A stretch of DNA of 64,000 nucleotides from Gordonia spumicola (GTDB lineage: Bacteria; Actinomycetota; Actinomycetes; Mycobacteriales; Mycobacteriaceae), in the NCBI RefSeq assembly GCF_009932475.1, contig NZ_BJOV01000005.1, positions 1-64,000 on the forward strand, given 5' to 3'. The position numbers and the translations under genes were made by a program. Below are positions 8,178-16,763 of the stretch, in pieces (the first letter of the stretch is position 1; every line of letters starts with the position of its first letter). A model generated the notes under the pieces. The model was not told the DNA's origin. It worked only from the letters and a program-made list of their open reading frames with translations, and searched no databases.

Positions 8178-9059
8178 GTGAGCGAACACGCGAACGGTCT
8201 GCGTCTGATGGCCGTGCACGCCCATCCCGACGACGAGTCGAGCAAGGCGGCCGCGACGCTGGCCAAGTACGTCGCGGCCGGTCACGACGTGATGGTGGTG
8301 ACGCTCACCGGCGGTGAGCGCGGCGATGTGCTGAACCCGGCGATGGACCGGCCCGGGGTGTTGGAGAACCTGCCCGAGGTGCGCCGGGAGGAGATGGCGG
8401 CCGCGGCGAAGGTCCTCGGTGTGCAGCATCACTGGCTCGGTTTCGAGGACTCGGGTCTGCCCGAGGGCGATCCGCTGCCCCCGCTGCCCGAGGGCTGCTT
8501 CGCGCTGGTGCCGAACGAGGAGTCGACCGGCAGGCTCGTCGAGGTGATCCGCGAGTTCCGTCCGCACGTGATCATCACGTACGACGAGAACGGCGGCTAT
8601 CCGCATCCCGACCACATCAAGTGCCACGAGATCTCGGTCGAGGCGTTCGACGCGGCGGGCGATCCCGCCGCGTATCCCGAGGCAGGCGAACCGTGGACGC
8701 CGCTGAAGCTGTACTACACGCACGGCTTCATCCGGGCGCGGATCCTGCGGTTCGCCGACGAGTTCGGCAAGAACGGGCAGGACAATCCGTTCGAGGAGTG
8801 GCTCAGCAAGTGGAAGACCGATCAGGGCGACATGATGGCCCGCGTCACCACGCAGGTCACCTGCGGCGACTACTTCCCGCAGCGTGACGACGCGCTCCGC
8901 GCTCACGCGACCCAGGTCGACCCGAACGGGTTCTTCTTCGCGGTGCCGCTGGAGTGGCAGCAGCGACTCTGGCCGACGGAGGAGTTCGAGCTCGCTCAGA
9001 CGCGCGTGAAGACGGCCATCCCGGAGACGGATCTCTTCGCCGGAATCGAGCAGGCATGA
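8178..9059 (+). CDS. mca: Mycothiol S-conjugate amidase
   Basis: A 293-residue PIG-L-fold zinc amidase. It cleaves mycothiol S-conjugates into GlcN-Ins and a mercapturic acid that is exported, a detoxification step unique to mycothiol-making actinobacteria. Zinc-binding motifs are HAHPDDE (residues 14-20) and the downstream [11 protein letters not shown]. The length and the C-terminal extension ([13 protein letters not shown]) fit Mca rather than the homologous deacetylase MshB. The GTG start at 8178 follows AGGTGAGGAAGC. The next gene starts inside its stop codon (ATGA), so they form an operon. Confidence 0.93.
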   Translation: MSEHANGLRLMAVHAHPDDESSKAAATLAKYVAAGHDVMVVTLTGGERGDVLNPAMDRPGVLENLPEVRREEMAAAAKVLGVQHHWLGFEDSGLPEGDPLPPLPEGCFALVPNEESTGRLVEVIREFRPHVIITYDENGGYPHPDHIKCHEISVEAFDAAGDPAAYPEAGEPWTPLKLYYTHGFIRARILRFADEFGKNGQDNPFEEWLSKWKTDQGDMMARVTTQVTCGDYFPQRDDALRAHATQVDPNGFFFAVPLEWQQRLWPTEEFELAQTRVKTAIPETDLFAGIEQA

Positions 9060-9346
9060 GCATCACGGCGTGGGCGAGCACCGCTGTGGTGCTGGCGGCC
9101 GATCAGGAGCCGCGCGGTCCGGAGTTCGGCAAGGCGTCGCCGTTGGGCCTGCTGATCATCGTCCTCCTGCTCGTCGCGACATTCCTGCTGATCCGGTCGA
9201 TGAACCGGCAGCTCCGCAAACTGCCGGAGAGCTTCGACACCGAGCATCCCGAGGCCGATCAGCAGTTCGACGAGGGCACCGACACGGTCGTCTCCGACGA
9301 CGGCGAACCCGCCGAGAGCCCGGTCCCGCCGAAGGACGACTCGTAG
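9056..9346 (+). CDS. Small single-pass membrane protein (Rv1083-like)
   Basis: 96 residues: one hydrophobic helix (about 29-48, [17 protein letters not shown]), a basic stop-transfer stretch (RSMNRQLRK) and an acidic, proline-rich tail. The start overlaps the mca stop as ATGA. The position between mca and the DUF255 gene matches Rv1083 in M. tuberculosis (from memory). No enzymatic motif is present and the function is unknown. Confidence 0.8.
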   Translation: MSITAWASTAVVLAADQEPRGPEFGKASPLGLLIIVLLLVATFLLIRSMNRQLRKLPESFDTEHPEADQQFDEGTDTVVSDDGEPAESPVPPKDDS

Positions 9347-9380
9347 CAACGGTCGGTCCCGCGCGTGGCACGGTAGAGGC

Positions 9381-11378
9381 ATGACGAACCGTCTCGGAGA
9401 GAGCAGTTCCCCGTACCTGCGGCAGCACGCCCAGAATCCGGTGCACTGGCAGGAGTGGGGTGACGACGCGTTCGCGCAGGCCCGCGAACGGGATGTCCCG
9501 GTCCTGCTGAGCATCGGGTACGCGGCCTGTCACTGGTGCCATGTGATGGCGCACGAGACGTTCGAGGACGCCGACCTGGCGGCACAGATGAACGACGGAT
9601 TCGTCTGCATCAAGGTGGACCGGGAAGAACGTCCCGACATCGACTCGGTGTACATGGCCGCGACGGTCGCGATGACCGGTCAGGGCGGTTGGCCGATGAC
9701 GTGCTTCCTCATTCCGGACGGCGATCCCTTCTACTGCGGAACGTATTTCCCGCCGCGGCCGCGCAACGGTCAACCGGGATTCGGCGATGTCCTCGACGCG
9801 ATCAGCCGGACGTGGACCGAGCGCCGCGACGAGGTGGATCTCGCGGGCTCCAAGATCACCGAGCACCTCCGGTCGACGGCGTCGGGCCTGCCCGACGGGC
9901 CCCGGCTGGACCGTCAACTGCTCGCCGACGCCGTCACACAGATCGTCGCGGACGAGGACCCGGTGTCGTCGGGTTTCGGCGGAGCCCCGAAGTTCCCGCC
10001 GTCGGCGATGATCGAGGGTCTCCTCCGGGCCGCGGAGCACACCGGTGACGACACGGCCTTGGCCGCCGCGTCGCGCACCCTGGAGGCGATGGCGCGCGGC
10101 GGCATCTACGACCAGCTCGCGGGCGGGTTCGCCCGGTACGCCGTCGACGCGGCGTGGGTGGTCCCGCACTTCGAGAAGATGCTGTACGACAACGCCCTGC
10201 TCCTGCGCGCCTACGCCCACCAGGCCCGACGCGGCGACGCCCTCGTGGCCCGGATCACCGCCGAGACGGTGGCCTTCCTCGACGGCGCGCTGTGGACCGG
10301 CTCGGGGTACGCGTCGTCGTTGGACGCGGACACCGAAGGCGTCGAAGGCCTCACCTACGTCTGGACGCCCGCCGAGCTCGCTGAGGTCCTCGGTGACGAC
10401 GCGGAGTGGGCCGCCGAACTGTTCACGGTCACGGCCGGCGGCACTTTCGAGAACGGTACGTCCACTCTGCAGCTGCCGCGCGACCCCGACGACACCGAGC
10501 GGTACGAGTCCGTCCGGGCACGACTGTCGGCGGTGCGCGCCGAGCGTCCCCAGCCGGACCGTGACGACAAGGTCGTCACCGCGTGGAACGCGTTCGCGGT
10601 GACGGCGCTCGTCGAGGCCGGTGTTGGACTCGGTCGTCCCGAATGGGTGGCGCGGGCGGCGGAGTGCGCGTCCGGGCTCGTCGACACGCACATCGTCGAC
10701 GGTGACGTGCGCCGCTCGTCGCTCGACGGCCGGGTCGGTGCGCCGCTCGGCGCACTCGAGGACTCGGCGGCGCTGGTCACCGCGGTTCTGACCCTGTACG
10801 CCGCGACGGGGGACGAGCGGTGGCGCGGCGACGGGCTCGCGGTCCTCGACCGTGCGATCGAGGTGTTCGCGGTGCCCGATGAGCCGGGCGCCTGGTTCGA
10901 CGCTCATCCGACGGGACTGCTCGTACGTCCGCGCGACCCGGTGGACGGCGCGACTCCGGCCGGCGCGTCCTTGACGGCCGAGGCGCTGCTGCTCGCATCG
11001 GTGCTCGCCGACGCCGATCGCGCGCCGAGATACGCCGAACTCGCCGACGCGACCCTGTCCAGGGCCGGGATCGTCCTCGCTCGTGCCGCGCGGTCCGCGG
11101 GTCACTGGCTGGCTGTGGCGCATTCGTACGTCGCCGGACCGGTGCAGGTCGCCGTCGCCGAGGCCCCGGACAGCGACGGTTCGTTCGCCGCGCGGATCAG
11201 GCGCGCCGCTCCCGGCGGCGTGGTCGTCGTCGCGGGAGGCGAAGGGAGCGCGCCGCTCCTGGTCGGACGTCGGCCGGTGGCGACCGGCGGACGCCTGCGC
11301 GACGCCGCGTACGTCTGCCGCGGCGAGGTGTGCGGGCTGCCCGTCACCGATCTGGACGAGATCGTCTTCTCGGTCTGA
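9381..11378 (+). CDS. DUF255 thioredoxin-domain protein (YyaL/Rv1084-like)
   Basis: A 665-residue protein. The N-terminal DUF255 thioredoxin-like domain (about 1-165) has the signature NPVHWQEWG and the CHWCH redox pair Cys50/Cys53. The rest resembles an alpha/alpha-toroid of the N-acylglucosamine-2-epimerase/glycosidase type ([12 protein letters not shown], then [11 protein letters not shown]). Members are cytosolic; their reaction has not been defined. The family occurs widely, in human as spermatogenesis-associated protein 20. It follows mca and the small membrane gene with a 34-base gap, in the mycobacterial order. Confidence 0.9.
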   Translation: MTNRLGESSSPYLRQHAQNPVHWQEWGDDAFAQARERDVPVLLSIGYAACHWCHVMAHETFEDADLAAQMNDGFVCIKVDREERPDIDSVYMAATVAMTGQGGWPMTCFLIPDGDPFYCGTYFPPRPRNGQPGFGDVLDAISRTWTERRDEVDLAGSKITEHLRSTASGLPDGPRLDRQLLADAVTQIVADEDPVSSGFGGAPKFPPSAMIEGLLRAAEHTGDDTALAAASRTLEAMARGGIYDQLAGGFARYAVDAAWVVPHFEKMLYDNALLLRAYAHQARRGDALVARITAETVAFLDGALWTGSGYASSLDADTEGVEGLTYVWTPAELAEVLGDDAEWAAELFTVTAGGTFENGTSTLQLPRDPDDTERYESVRARLSAVRAERPQPDRDDKVVTAWNAFAVTALVEAGVGLGRPEWVARAAECASGLVDTHIVDGDVRRSSLDGRVGAPLGALEDSAALVTAVLTLYAATGDERWRGDGLAVLDRAIEVFAVPDEPGAWFDAHPTGLLVRPRDPVDGATPAGASLTAEALLLASVLADADRAPRYAELADATLSRAGIVLARAARSAGHWLAVAHSYVAGPVQVAVAEAPDSDGSFAARIRRAAPGGVVVVAGGEGSAPLLVGRRPVATGGRLRDAAYVCRGEVCGLPVTDLDEIVFSV

Positions 11379-11411
11379 TCGGCCCGATTCGCGTCTCCGG
11401 CGCCTTCCGAG

Positions 11412-11427
11412 TGGATCAATCGATCCA
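11412..11427. promoter_or_regulatory. Palindrome upstream of the FAD dehydrogenase gene
   Basis: tggatc-aatc-gatcca is a perfect 6-4-6 inverted repeat 79 bases before the start codon, followed by a TATGGT (-10-like) sequence at about 11435. It is a candidate operator; no regulator gene is adjacent. Confidence 0.35.
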
Positions 11428-11505
11428 TTGTCGGCTATGGTGTCGTCGACATCACACCGCAGGACGACGTTCGCGTCGTCTCACACCGATCGGGGAACGC
11501 GCCTC

Positions 11506-13287
11506 ATGGGCCTGGACGAGCAGACGATCAACCGCCGGAGCGTCCTGGTCGGCGGCGGTGTCGCCGCGGCCGGACTGATGGCCGCATCCCTCGCCGGACA
11601 GGCGGGCGCGGCGCCGCGGCAGGACGCCGACGTGATCGTGGTCGGACACGGCCTGTCGGGCCTCGTCGCGGCCACCGAACTCGCGTCCGCGGGCAAGTCG
11701 GTGATCGTCGTCGACCAGGAGTCGCGCGCCAATCTCGGTGGTCAGGCGCACTGGTCGCTCGGCGGACTGTTCTTCGTCGACTCGCCCGAGCAGCGTCAGT
11801 GCCAGATCCACGACTCGTACGAACTCGCCCGCGCCGACTGGTTCGGCTCGGCCGGATTCGATCGTGATCCTCACGATCGTCTCGGCGAGGACTACTGGGC
11901 GCGGCAGTGGGCGGAGGCCTACCTGCGGTTCGCGGCGGGCGAGAAGCGCAGCTGGCTCGAACGCAAGGGCGTCCGCTGGGTGCCGATCGTCGGGTGGGCC
12001 GAGCGCGGCGGAACCTCGGCGAGCAGACACGGCAATTCCGTGCCGCGTTTCCACATGACGCTCGGCACCGGGCCCGGCGTCGTCGAACCGTTCCGCAACG
12101 CCGTCCTCGAGGACGAACGCCGCAGGCGGGTGTCGTTCCGGTTCCGTCACCGCGTCGACGAGGTGATGACGGACGGCGGACGGGTCACCGGCGTCCGCGG
12201 CAAGAAGCTCGCACCGACCAACTCGCCGCGCGGCGTGAAGTCGAACCGCACGGAGATCGGCGACTTCGAACTCCGGGCGCCCATCACGATCGTGGCGTCG
12301 GGCGGCATCGGCGCCAACCACGAGCTGATCCGTGCCAACTGGCCGTCGCGCCTGGGCGCCCCGCCGAAGACGATGGTGACGGGCGTGCCCGCGCACGTCG
12401 ACGGTCGGATGCTCGCCATCACCGAGGCCGCGGGCGGGCGCATCGTCAACCGCGACCGCATGTGGCACTACACCGAGGGACTCAAGAACCACACGCCGAT
12501 CTGGCCCGATCACGGCATCCGCGTGCTCGGCGCGCCGTCGTCGATGTGGTTCGACGCCGAGGGCAACCGTTTCGACAGCCCCGCGATCCCCAGCTACGAC
12601 ACGCTCGAGACGCTGGCGATGATCAAGCGCACCGGGTACGACTACTCGTGGTTCGTGCTGAACAAGACGATCATCGGCAAGGAGTTCATCCTGTCCGGGT
12701 CGGAGCAGAATCCCGAGCTGACCCGCAAGGATCTCGCGGCCTATCTGGCGAGCCGCGCGATCGACGACGTGCCGAAGGCCGTGCAGAAGTTCGTCGACAA
12801 GGGCGCCGACTTCGTCGCGGCCCGCAACGTCGAGGATCTCGCCCGCAAGATGAACCGGCTCGCGGGCAGCGACCTGATCGACGCGGGCAGGCTGCGCGGC
12901 CAGATCGTGCAGCGTGACCGCCAGGTGCGCAATCCGTTCACCAAGGACGCCCAGATCATGGGCATCCACAACTCGCGGAACTATCTGGGCGACAACATCG
13001 TCCGCACCGTCGACCCGCACCCGATCCTCGATCCGGCGCACGGTCCGCTGATCGCCATCCGGATGAACATCCTGACGCGCAAGACCCTCGGCGGGCTGCA
13101 GACCAATCTGTCGGGCCAGGTCATGAACGATTCCGGGACCCCGGTGCCGGGCCTGTACGCGGCGGGCGAGGCGTCGGGCTTCGGCGGCGGCGGAGTCCAC
13201 GGCTACAACGCGCTCGAGGGCACGTTCCTCGGTGGCTGCCTCTTCTCCGGTCGGACGGCGGGGCGGGCCGCGGCGCGGGCGCTGTAG
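11506..13287 (+). CDS. Tat-exported FAD-binding dehydrogenase (fumarate reductase/KstD-like)
   Basis: A 593-residue flavoprotein. The N-terminus has a twin-arginine signal (NRRSVLVGGGVAAAGLMA, cleavage likely after QAGA at about residue 35). A Rossmann FAD motif follows directly (DVIVVGHGLSGLVAATELASAGKSVIVVDQE), and the C-terminus has the flavin-binding YAAGEASGFGGGGVHGYNALEG block. This is the fumarate reductase/ketosteroid dehydrogenase superfamily, of the 'FAD-binding dehydrogenase' subgroup that includes Rv0785 (recalled). The KstD tyrosine-x-GPG signature seen in the gene at 42234 is absent, so another substrate is likely. The Tat motif lies at residues 10-12 with a short n-region. Confidence 0.85.
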   Translation: MGLDEQTINRRSVLVGGGVAAAGLMAASLAGQAGAAPRQDADVIVVGHGLSGLVAATELASAGKSVIVVDQESRANLGGQAHWSLGGLFFVDSPEQRQCQIHDSYELARADWFGSAGFDRDPHDRLGEDYWARQWAEAYLRFAAGEKRSWLERKGVRWVPIVGWAERGGTSASRHGNSVPRFHMTLGTGPGVVEPFRNAVLEDERRRRVSFRFRHRVDEVMTDGGRVTGVRGKKLAPTNSPRGVKSNRTEIGDFELRAPITIVASGGIGANHELIRANWPSRLGAPPKTMVTGVPAHVDGRMLAITEAAGGRIVNRDRMWHYTEGLKNHTPIWPDHGIRVLGAPSSMWFDAEGNRFDSPAIPSYDTLETLAMIKRTGYDYSWFVLNKTIIGKEFILSGSEQNPELTRKDLAAYLASRAIDDVPKAVQKFVDKGADFVAARNVEDLARKMNRLAGSDLIDAGRLRGQIVQRDRQVRNPFTKDAQIMGIHNSRNYLGDNIVRTVDPHPILDPAHGPLIAIRMNILTRKTLGGLQTNLSGQVMNDSGTPVPGLYAAGEASGFGGGGVHGYNALEGTFLGGCLFSGRTAGRAAARAL

Positions 13288-13362
13288 GTCGTCCGTCCGA
13301 CTGACAATGACCGGCCGGAGGCGATATCGTTCTGTCCTCTGGTCGTTCTACGAAGGACAGGC

Positions 13363-13983
13363 ATGCAACTCGTCTCGAAGACGAAGCGGGTGATCGAAGC
13401 TCACCTGAACAACAGCTCCATTCGCGCGCTCAGCGGTTCGATGATCGCGTTCGAAGGTCAGGTGACGTTCAAGTCGGCCGGTTTCGGTGGCGGTGACGGG
13501 CTCGTCGCGGGCATCAAGAAGAAGGCGACGGGCGAGGGTCTGTCGCTGATGGAAGCCAGCGGGACGGGCGTCGTCTACCTGGCGCAGGACGCGGCGAACA
13601 CCACCGTCATCGACCTCAACGGGGAGACCTTGCAGGTGGAGGCGTCGCAGTTGCTGGCGTTGACGCAGAACCTGCAGACCAATGTGACGTTCGCGGGTGT
13701 GCGCGGCGGCGTGTCCGGGCAGGGTCTGTTCACGACGACGGTGACCGGCGTCGGCCAGGTCGCGCTCCTGTCGCAGGGCGGCCCGCTGATCCACCTGGAG
13801 GTGTCGCCGCAGTTCCCGCTCGTCGTCGACCCGGACGCGTTCGTCTGCGCCAAGGGCGCGCTCACACAGTCGTTCGTGACGGACGTGTCGTGGCGGAGCG
13901 TCGTCGGTCAGGGCAACGGGGAGGCGTTCTCACTGCGGTGGGACGGTTCCGGCGTCGTGTCCATCCAGCCGGCCGAGCGATAG
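13363..13983 (+). CDS. AIM24 family protein, copy 1
   Basis: A 206-residue beta-rich protein of the AIM24/TraT-like superfamily (a trypsinogen-activation-peptide-like beta structure). Typical features are the glycine-rich middle, a hydrophobic TVTGVGQVALLSQGG strand and an LEVSPQFPLVVDPDAFV segment. It has no signal peptide and no catalytic motif. Ribosome site GAAGGACAG precedes the ATG. It is the first of three tandem paralogues transcribed together (9 bases to the next). The family is named after a yeast mitochondrial inner-membrane protein; the bacterial role is unknown. Confidence 0.85.
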   Translation: MQLVSKTKRVIEAHLNNSSIRALSGSMIAFEGQVTFKSAGFGGGDGLVAGIKKKATGEGLSLMEASGTGVVYLAQDAANTTVIDLNGETLQVEASQLLALTQNLQTNVTFAGVRGGVSGQGLFTTTVTGVGQVALLSQGGPLIHLEVSPQFPLVVDPDAFVCAKGALTQSFVTDVSWRSVVGQGNGEAFSLRWDGSGVVSIQPAER

Positions 13984-13992
13984 GGGACCGAC

Positions 13993-14685
13993 GTGTTCAC
14001 CAAGGTCAACAACAAGGTCGTGTCCGTGAACCTCGCGCAGAGCGGGCCGATCGCGGCCCGCCGCGGCGCGATGCTGTTCTACACCGGAGCCGTGTTCTTC
14101 CAGCCGCATCAGATCCCCGGGTCCGGCGGCATGGGAGCGATGGGCGGCATGGTCGGAATGGCGGGCCGCATGATGCAGGGCGAGCACGAGCGGACGATGC
14201 TCGCTCAGGGCGACGGCGTCGTCCACTACGGTTTCCGCGGTCTCGAAGTGGAGATCGTCGACCTCGCAGGCGGCGGCGAACTGCGGGTCGAGGCGTCTCG
14301 TCTCCTCGCCCACACGCAGGGTCTGCAGGCCTCGATCGTGTCGACGTCGTCGCAGTCGGCGGGCGGCGGAGGCGGCCTGCGCGGCGCGCTGCGGTCGGCG
14401 GCGGGCGGCATGGCGACCGGTCAGGGCATGTTCACCACGCAGCTGATCGGCGTCGGACAAGCGGTCATCCTCGGCCACGGCGGGTTCATCCAACTGCCTG
14501 TCCAGCCGAACCGGCCGATCACCGTCGACCCGCAGTCGTTCGCGGCGTCCGTCGGCCAGGTCCAGACCAGCCTCCGGTCGACAGTCAGCTTCCGGAACAT
14601 GGGACGCACCGGCGGCGAGGCCTTCCAACTCGACTGCACCGGCTCGGGTGTGGTCTTCGTCCAAGCATCGGAGCAGCGACTGTGA
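13993..14685 (+). CDS. AIM24 family protein, copy 2
   Basis: A 230-residue second paralogue with the same layout as the first (TQLIGVGQAVILGHGGFIQLPVQPNRPITVDPQSF) but with a glycine/methionine-rich insert (about 37-57, GSGGMGAMGGMVGMAGRMMQ) that resembles a flexible or lipid-facing loop. GTG 13993 follows AGGGGACC. The stop overlaps the start of copy 3 (GTGA), so translation of the two is probably coupled. Function unknown. Confidence 0.85.
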   Translation: MFTKVNNKVVSVNLAQSGPIAARRGAMLFYTGAVFFQPHQIPGSGGMGAMGGMVGMAGRMMQGEHERTMLAQGDGVVHYGFRGLEVEIVDLAGGGELRVEASRLLAHTQGLQASIVSTSSQSAGGGGGLRGALRSAAGGMATGQGMFTTQLIGVGQAVILGHGGFIQLPVQPNRPITVDPQSFAASVGQVQTSLRSTVSFRNMGRTGGEAFQLDCTGSGVVFVQASEQRL

Positions 14686-15446
14686 CTCAGGTGAACACGG
14701 TGTGGAATCCGCACACCCTGCCGTCCGACGACAACGTCCCGGACAACAAGTACTCGTTCTGCATCGAGCTGAACAAGCCGTGGTTCATGTCGAAGGGCGC
14801 GATGATCGCGTACTACGGCCAGGCGCAGTTCACGGCGCTCAGCCACGGCCTGCAGGCGGGCCTGCTGAACATGGTGGCCCAACAGTTCTCGGCCCCGCTC
14901 TACCTCGGCGACTTCGTCGTCGCCGAGGGTCAGGGCAAGGTGATCATCGGCGACCGCGGGTACGAGATCAACTCGTACGACCTCGAAGACGACGGCAACT
15001 TGACGATCCGCGCCGCCAACCTGCTCGCCTTCGAGCCGTCGCTCGCGCTCAAGCAGTCGATCGTGCCCGGCTTCCTCACGCTCATCGGGACCGGCCGGTT
15101 CCTGGCGTCGTCGAACGGCGCCGTCATGTTCGTCGAACCGCCCGTTCGCGTGGACCCGGAGGCGCTGGTCGGGTGGGCCGACTGCCCGTCGCCCAGTCAC
15201 CACTACGACCAGTCGTGGGTCACCGACATGCTCGCGGCCGCGGCGTCCCGCATGGGCATCCGGTCGGGTGAGGAGCAGCAGTTCGACTTCACCGGAGCCG
15301 GCACGGTCCTCGTGCAGTCGAGCGAGAAGGTGATCGACGACTCCGCGATCGTCCGTTCCATCACCGGCCAGCTGCCGGGTGTCTCGAGCCCCGGACTGCA
15401 GCAGATCAACGCGCACATCCAAGCTCAGATGCAGCAGGGGCAGTAG
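14682..15446 (+). CDS. AIM24 family protein, copy 3
   Basis: 254 residues, the longest and most divergent of the tandem AIM24 set. It keeps the late motif FLTLIGTGRFLASSNGAVMFVEPPVRVDPEALVGWADCPSP. GTG 14682 overlaps the stop of copy 2 by 4 bases. The three-gene arrangement suggests a hetero-oligomer made of three related subunits; that is inference. It ends 9 bases before the promoter of the DAHP synthase leader. Confidence 0.85.
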   Translation: MTQVNTVWNPHTLPSDDNVPDNKYSFCIELNKPWFMSKGAMIAYYGQAQFTALSHGLQAGLLNMVAQQFSAPLYLGDFVVAEGQGKVIIGDRGYEINSYDLEDDGNLTIRAANLLAFEPSLALKQSIVPGFLTLIGTGRFLASSNGAVMFVEPPVRVDPEALVGWADCPSPSHHYDQSWVTDMLAAAASRMGIRSGEEQQFDFTGAGTVLVQSSEKVIDDSAIVRSITGQLPGVSSPGLQQINAHIQAQMQQGQ

Positions 15447-15454
15447 ACCCGCGT

Positions 15455-15483
15455 TTGCGGGTGTCCGCGGCCGGTGTTACGGT
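15455..15483 (+). promoter_or_regulatory. Sigma-A-type promoter of the aromatic leader and DAHP synthase
   Basis: TTGCGG (15455-15460), a 17-base spacer and TACGGT (15478-15483). A start about 7 bases downstream of the -10 falls on or next to the A of the leader-peptide ATG at 15490. The leader would then be translated from a leaderless end, as is common in this order. Confidence 0.55.
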
Positions 15484-15489
15484 CGGGGC

Positions 15490-15558
15490 ATGTCGACGAA
15501 CCGCTATTGGCGTTTCTTTATGCAGGCTCCGGGAGAGCCTGCGATGAAGCGTCGATAA
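15490..15558 (+). CDS. Aromatic-rich leader peptide of the DAHP synthase attenuator
   Basis: 22 codons, MSTNRYWRFFMQAPGEPAMKRR then TAA. Tyr6, Trp7, Phe9 and Phe10 lie close together, the hallmark of a ribosome-stalling leader that senses charged Tyr/Trp/Phe tRNAs. It precedes a class I DAHP synthase gene and is followed by alternative hairpins. Corynebacterium glutamicum has a comparable short leader (aroR) before its aroF, recalled from the literature. The peptide itself has no expected cellular role. Confidence 0.75.
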   Translation: MSTNRYWRFFMQAPGEPAMKRR

Positions 15559-15615
15559 CGCACGTCGTACATCCCGGAGCCTGAAGCAGTGACCGTCTCG
15601 GTCGCTGCTTCTTCT
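15523..15615 (+). promoter_or_regulatory. Transcription attenuator with mutually exclusive hairpins
   Basis: Three pairings are visible. (a) caggctc 15523-15529 with gagcctg 15535-15541, inside the leader ORF. (b) 15523-15534 with 15572-15583, a perfect 12-bp alternative that uses the same left arm. (c) 15583-15594 with 15600-15611, a 12-bp stem with one G-U type mismatch, followed by the pyrimidine-rich ttctcgttcc. Stem (c) looks like the terminator; (a) and (b) compete for one arm and (b) meets (c) at base 15583. Which ribosome position favours termination is not resolved from the sequence. Confidence 0.65.
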
Positions 15616-15695
15616 CGTTCCGGGAGTAGACGCGCGGCGCAGGGCGTCACCGGGACGGCAACCCTCACCTGCGGACCGCATCCGAAAGGCACATC

Positions 15696-16763
15696 GTGAC
15701 CATCACGACAGGCACCCCGTCCACCTCCGACCGTCGGGTCACCGCGTTCTCACCGATCCCGTCGCCGGAGACGCTGCGCAGCGAACTGCCGCTGACCGCG
15801 CGGCGCGCGGAGACTGTCGCCCGCGACCGCGATGAGATCGCGGCGATCCTCGCCGGACGCGACGACCGGCTGATCGTCGTCGTCGGACCGTGCTCGGTGC
15901 ACGACCCGGTCGCCGCCCTCGACTACGCCCGACGCCTCGCGCCGCTGGCCGTCGAATACGCGGACACCCTGAAGATCGTGATGCGCGTGTACTTCGAGAA
16001 GCCGCGCACCACCGTCGGCTGGAAGGGTCTCATCAACGATCCGGGCATGGACTCCTCGTACGACGTGGAACGCGGCCTGCGGACGGCTCGCGCCCTGCTT
16101 CTCGACGTCATCGACCTCGGGCTGCCGGTGGGCTGCGAGTTCCTGGAACCGACGAGCCCGCAGTACATCGCCGACACCGTGGCGTGGGGTGCGATCGGCG
16201 CCCGAACCACCGAGAGCCAGGTGCACCGGCAGTTGGCGTCGGGCCTGTCGATGCCGATCGGTTTCAAGAACGGGACCGACGGCAACGTGCAGGTCGCGAT
16301 CGACGGCGTCCAGGCCGCGGCGTCCGAGCACGTGTTCTTCGGGGTCGACGATTTCGGTCGTGGAGCCGTCGTCCAGACCGCGGGCAATGAGGACTGCCAC
16401 ATCATCCTGCGCGGCGGAACTCCCGGGCCGAACTACGACGCCGACTCGGTGATCTCGGCCGTCGCGGCCCTGGAGAAGGCCGGACAGTCGCCGAAGGTGA
16501 TGGTCGACTGCTCGCACGCCAACTCCGGCAAGGACCACGAGCGTCAGGCCGTCGTCGCCGTCGAGGTGGCAGAGTCCTTCGCGGCACGACGACGCGCCGG
16601 GGAATCGGTGCAGCTGTCCGGCGTGATGCTGGAGAGCTTCCTAGTCCCCGGCGCGCAGTCGCTCGGCGGCGACCTCGTCTACGGTCAGTCGGTCACGGAC
16701 AAGTGCATGGGCTGGGAGGCGTCCGTGGACGTCTTGGCCGCTTTGGCGCGTGCCGCCCGCTGA
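15696..16763 (+). CDS. aroF: 3-deoxy-7-phosphoheptulonate synthase, class I
   Basis: A 355-residue class I (E. coli AroF/G/H-type) DAHP synthase. It condenses phosphoenolpyruvate and erythrose 4-phosphate at the entry of the shikimate pathway. Visible family blocks are VVVGPCSVHDP, MRVYFEKPRTTVGWKGLINDP, ARTTESQVHRQLASGLSMPIGFKNGTDG, LRGG and MVDCSHANSGK with metal-binding residues. GTG 15696 follows GAAAGG. Regulation by the upstream leader peptide and attenuator is likely. The symbol follows the corynebacterial name for the class I enzyme. Its last 79 bases overlap the end of the opposite-strand PepSY gene. Confidence 0.93.
   Translation: MTITTGTPSTSDRRVTAFSPIPSPETLRSELPLTARRAETVARDRDEIAAILAGRDDRLIVVVGPCSVHDPVAALDYARRLAPLAVEYADTLKIVMRVYFEKPRTTVGWKGLINDPGMDSSYDVERGLRTARALLLDVIDLGLPVGCEFLEPTSPQYIADTVAWGAIGARTTESQVHRQLASGLSMPIGFKNGTDGNVQVAIDGVQAAASEHVFFGVDDFGRGAVVQTAGNEDCHIILRGGTPGPNYDADSVISAVAALEKAGQSPKVMVDCSHANSGKDHERQAVVAVEVAESFAARRRAGESVQLSGVMLESFLVPGAQSLGGDLVYGQSVTDKCMGWEASVDVLAALARAAR

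Noticed and set aside
11506..13287. Calling the Tat-exported flavoprotein a second KstD
   Set aside because: It lacks the Tyr-x-Gly-Pro-Gly and GGGVWIP motifs present in the gene at 42234, so only the broader superfamily is supported.
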